From Acidimicrobiia bacterium (GTDB lineage: Bacteria; Actinomycetota; Acidimicrobiia; Acidimicrobiales; Ilumatobacteraceae), in the NCBI GenBank assembly GCA_013811855.1, contig JACCUL010000501.1, positions 1-7,428 on the forward strand: a stretch of 7,428 nt of DNA, in the 5' to 3' direction. Numbering within the stretch: the stretch's first letter is position 1; each line of letters opens with the position of its first letter. The translations under genes and the position numbers were made by a program. Positions 6,123 to 7,428 of this stretch are shown here, piece after piece. The notes beneath the pieces were generated by a model that was given only the letters and a program-made list of their open reading frames with translations, was not told the origin of the DNA and did no database searches.

Positions 6123-6886
6123 CACGGGCTCCCGAGGTGGGCGTCGACCGCCCATCCGTACCTCCACGCGGCCTCCACCTTGTCGCCGCCGTGCCCGCAA
6201 CACTGGAACCAGTCGATGTTGGGCTGGTTGTCGTGGAAGAACAGCTCGACATAGGAGCGATGGGGAGCGTTGGCGTCGCACTCCCCATGGTCGTTGCTGC
6301 CGCTGTTGTCGCCGTCGCAGTCTTCCCAGCGATCGTCGCTCGTCGGGATGTAGGCGCCGACCTTGTCGACGAGGTGCAAGGACAGCGCGGCGCTGTTCGC
6401 GTTGTCGCCGTTGACGTCCCACATCGAGATGAACGCTCGGGGGGTGTCCGGACACCCGGCACGGCCGTTGGTGTGGGTGACGATGTGCACGTTCGCACCC
6501 CAGTTGTTCGACGCTTGGAGGTTCAGTGCCCAGCCGTCATCCCGCGCGTTCTTGCTGACGATGACGCGGTACCCGCGCTGACGCAGGTTGTCCTGGTTCG
6601 TGGCACCCTTCGCCGCCCACGAGTTCCAGTGATGACCGTTGACGTTCTCCTCCCACCCGCACTCTCGCCCTGAAGCGCCACTGAAGCTGTGCCGCGGCGA
6701 GGAGAGGAAGACGCGGAAGCCGTTCCACGTCCCCACCGCGTCCGAGAAGTCGTCCGTGGCGACGATCGTCGTGTGGTTGGCGCGGGCCGCCGCCCCCGGC
6801 ACGCTCACCAGCGTGACGAGCACGATCCCAGCGGCGCGACCCAACAGCACCCGCCATGCCCGGCGCTGTGTGTGAGTGTGTGGCAC
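6122..6886 (-). CDS. Secreted, divergent N-acetylmuramoyl-L-alanine amidase (Amidase_3-like)
   Basis: 254 aa. It is predicted to cleave the bond between MurNAc and L-Ala in peptidoglycan outside the membrane. A signal peptide (about 1-36; core GIVLVTLVSVPG, cleavage near AAARA-NH) is followed by a compact domain. The elements follow Amidase_3 order: H66 in SSPRHS (where DPGHGG is usual), E79 in the EENVN block (usual ExxxN), RGYRVIVSK (104-112), H138 in VHIVTHTNG (usual ISIHA), and the catalytic-type Glu E214 in SYVELFFHDN (usual VELGFxSN). Three zinc ligands and the general base are thus all accounted for. Oddities: the GG after the first His is lost, an Asp-rich insertion between C190 and C203 precedes the catalytic strand, and CC is followed by GHGG at 229-234. 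The start is GTG 6886 with a G-rich stretch about 8 nt upstream. It overlaps the next gene by one base. The family call rests on motif order by eye. Confidence 0.68.
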   Translation of the reverse strand: MPHTHTQRRAWRVLLGRAAGIVLVTLVSVPGAAARANHTTIVATDDFSDAVGTWNGFRVFLSSPRHSFSGASGRECGWEENVNGHHWNSWAAKGATNQDNLRQRGYRVIVSKNARDDGWALNLQASNNWGANVHIVTHTNGRAGCPDTPRAFISMWDVNGDNANSAALSLHLVDKVGAYIPTSDDRWEDCDGDNSGSNDHGECDANAPHRSYVELFFHDNQPNIDWFQCCGHGGDKVEAAWRYGWAVDAHLGSP

Positions 6887-6919
6887 GCCCCAGCCCCCCT
6901 GTGTCGTCGCCTCGTGGTC

Positions 6920-6947
6920 AGGGTACGCCCGCCGTCAACCGGCGGGC
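6920..6947 (-). promoter_or_regulatory. Possible promoter and operator of the amidase three-gene unit
   Basis: On the minus strand TACCCT (6925-6920, TANNNT type) would give a start near 6913 and a leader of about 27 nt before GTG 6886. Directly upstream lies a perfect 8-bp dyad GCCCGCCG-TCAAC-CGGCGGGC (6927-6947), covering what would be the -35/-10 spacer. No convincing -35 box is visible. The dyad could be a regulator site or an RNA hairpin of some other transcript. Confidence 0.3.
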
Positions 6948-7125
6948 CATGGCCGACTTCGCGCTGAGCGTTCAGTCATCTCCCGGGTGCTCTGCCGTGG
7001 GGAGCCGGCGGGGTTGCAGCAGTGTCCGACACGATTCGTCGCTTGGCGCTCGATTCGGTCGCGTCGGCTTCGTTGGGCCGGGGCGCGCTGGTCAAGCTGG
7101 TGCCGGCGTAGGGGCAGCGGTCGAG

Positions 7126-7138
7126 GTCATGTCATGAC
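7126..7138. repeat. Perfect palindrome GTCATG-T-CATGAC
   Basis: A 13-nt perfect dyad with a single central base is less GC-rich than its surroundings. Its size and symmetry fit a binding site for a homodimeric transcription factor. It lies about 150 bp upstream of the VOC gene promoter and 240 bp upstream of the amidase start. Confidence 0.35.
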
Positions 7139-7173
7139 GGTGCGGCGGCCCCGTCAGCCACCCTGACACGCCG

Positions 7174-7200
7174 GGTCCCCGTTCCCTGAGTTCTGGGACC
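7174..7200. repeat. Inverted repeat GGTCCC-N15-GGGACC
   Basis: A perfect 6-bp stem with a 15-nt centre. A shorter alternative pairs TCCC (7183-7186) with GGGA (7195-7198). A small neighbouring dyad, GTCAG-CCACC-CTGAC, occupies 7153-7167. No T-tract follows, so a terminator role is not supported. Confidence 0.3.
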
Positions 7201-7234
7201 GTGAGCGCTGGCCCGAGCCCAGCAGGACTCGTCG

Positions 7235-7275
7235 GCGCGCCCGGCGCCGGCCCACCGACGGTGCCGGCGGCGCGC
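7235..7275. repeat. Long GC-rich inverted repeat upstream of the VOC gene
   Basis: GCGCGC (7235-7240) pairs with GCGCGC (7270-7275) and CGCCGGC (7245-7251) with GCCGGCG (7263-7269): 13 bp with one CCGG bulge on the left arm. The centre, ACCGACGGT, is itself palindromic. It ends 11 bp before the -10 box of the VOC gene. It may insulate that promoter from upstream transcription or be a cruciform-type element. No T-tract is present. Confidence 0.4.
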
Positions 7276-7286
7276 TGAGCCCGATC

Positions 7287-7292
7287 TACGAT
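7287..7292 (+). promoter_or_regulatory. -10 box TACGAT of the VOC gene, leaderless arrangement
   Basis: TACGAT (TANNNT type, 4 of 6 to TATAAT) ends 8 nt before GTG 7301. The 8 nt between, CGGCCGGC, contain no ribosome-binding site. Transcription would therefore begin at or next to the start codon. No good -35 is seen 16-18 bp upstream, where the long inverted repeat lies. Confidence 0.5.
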
Positions 7293-7300
7293 CGGCCGGC

Positions 7301-7428
7301 GTGATCACCGCCATCCACACGTTGATCTACGCCGACGACCCGGAGCGGGCGCGGGCGTTCTTCCGTGACGTCCTCGGCTGGCCGCACGTCGACGCCGGCG
7401 GGGGCTGGCTGATCTTCAAGACCGGTCC
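7301..7428 (+). CDS. VOC-fold (glyoxalase/bleomycin-resistance type) protein, N-terminal part
   Basis: 42 codons from GTG 7301 to the window edge. VITAIHTLIYADDPERARAF is a typical first strand and helix of the vicinal oxygen chelate fold: a first strand with His6 in the usual metal-ligand position, the D-x-E-R-A-x-x-F helix, then FFRDVLGW (20-27), the family's common F(Y/F)xxxLG block. GGGWLIF (33-39) is the next strand. VOC proteins include glyoxalase I, extradiol dioxygenases and antibiotic-binding proteins; these residues do not tell which. The start is placed at 7301 because the homology begins there and a -10 box lies just upstream. Confidence 0.8.
   Translation, partial: MITAIHTLIYADDPERARAFFRDVLGWPHVDAGGGWLIFKTG

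Larger units (their letters stand above)
6887..7300. other. 414-bp intergenic region rich in inverted repeats, no supported gene
   Basis: Between the divergent starts of the amidase and the VOC gene I find no reading frame with protein-like content, no tRNA and no rRNA. It contains perfect or near-perfect dyads at 6927-6947, 7126-7138, 7153-7167 (GTCAG-N5-CTGAC), 7174-7200 and 7235-7275, plus a palindrome GGCCATGGCC near 6945-6954. Promoter-like hexamers sit at both ends. Confidence 0.6.

Noticed and set aside
6123..6455. N-terminal extension of the middle secreted protein to 433 residues
   Set aside because: The extra part lies in another frame under the amidase gene and is Arg/Gln-rich nonsense. 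ATG 6122 has a GGGAG site and is followed by a proper export signal.
5831..6673. 280-codon plus-strand open frame opposite the amidase
   Set aside because: No ribosome site or motif. The minus strand encodes the signal peptide and amidase residues in order.
7022..7111. 29-codon plus frame ending RGALVKLVPA, with G-rich sequence about 8 nt before its GTG
   Set aside because: It looks mildly protein-like and GC-rich at third positions, but it is too short, unrecognised and has no promoter. It could be a remnant of a gene end; not supportable as a feature.
6856..7166. Two overlapping plus-strand frames of 93-96 codons in the intergenic region
   Set aside because: Composition is random-looking (Gly/Ser/Arg/Pro), with no ribosome site. 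They overlap the amidase start region and several dyads.
1..7428. CRISPR arrays, tRNA/rRNA genes, insertion-sequence ends, T-box or other riboswitch before hisS
   Set aside because: I saw no regularly spaced direct repeats, no TTCGA-type tRNA arm in a cloverleaf context, no transposase, and no room for a leader element in the roughly 50 bp before hisS.

Overview
The window looks like chromosomal DNA of a very GC-rich actinobacterium. I suspect a lineage such as Acidimicrobiia, from overall base composition, the adjacent hisS-aspS pair, a DUF222/HNH (13E12-type) protein, leaderless-type promoters and an AspRS with non-discriminating signature residues. The lineage is an inference; no rRNA or other marker lies in the window.

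Layout. Positions 1-128 hold, on the minus strand, the first codons of a secreted protein with a clear signal peptide; it runs off the left edge. Divergent from it is a plus-strand pair: hisS (histidyl-tRNA synthetase, about 181-1509) and aspS (aspartyl-tRNA synthetase, 1506-3266), joined by an ATGA stop/start overlap and so almost certainly co-translated. A hairpin at 3254-3297 spans the end of aspS and the end of the convergent DUF222/HNH gene (3286-4512, minus). That gene has a near-textbook promoter (TTGATA, 17 bp, TAATAT) whose predicted transcription start coincides with the ATG, so its mRNA should be leaderless.

From 6886 down to 4591 on the minus strand lies a compact three-gene unit in which every product carries an N-terminal export or membrane signal. 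In transcription order these are: a divergent zinc-dependent N-acetylmuramoyl-L-alanine amidase (Amidase_3-like) with a Cys-flanked Asp-rich insertion; a signal-anchored protein with two CxxxxGF segments; and a small secreted protein with two cysteines. The first junction is a TGATG overlap and the second a 32-bp gap with an AGGAGG ribosome site. This is the least familiar part of the window and the best candidate for an undescribed cell-envelope module.

Positions 6887-7300 are non-coding as far as I can see, but dense in inverted repeats: 6927-6947 beside a possible promoter for the amidase unit, 7126-7138, 7153-7167, 7174-7200 and 7235-7275. A leaderless-type promoter follows, then the start of a VOC-fold (glyoxalase/bleomycin-resistance type) gene that runs off the right edge.
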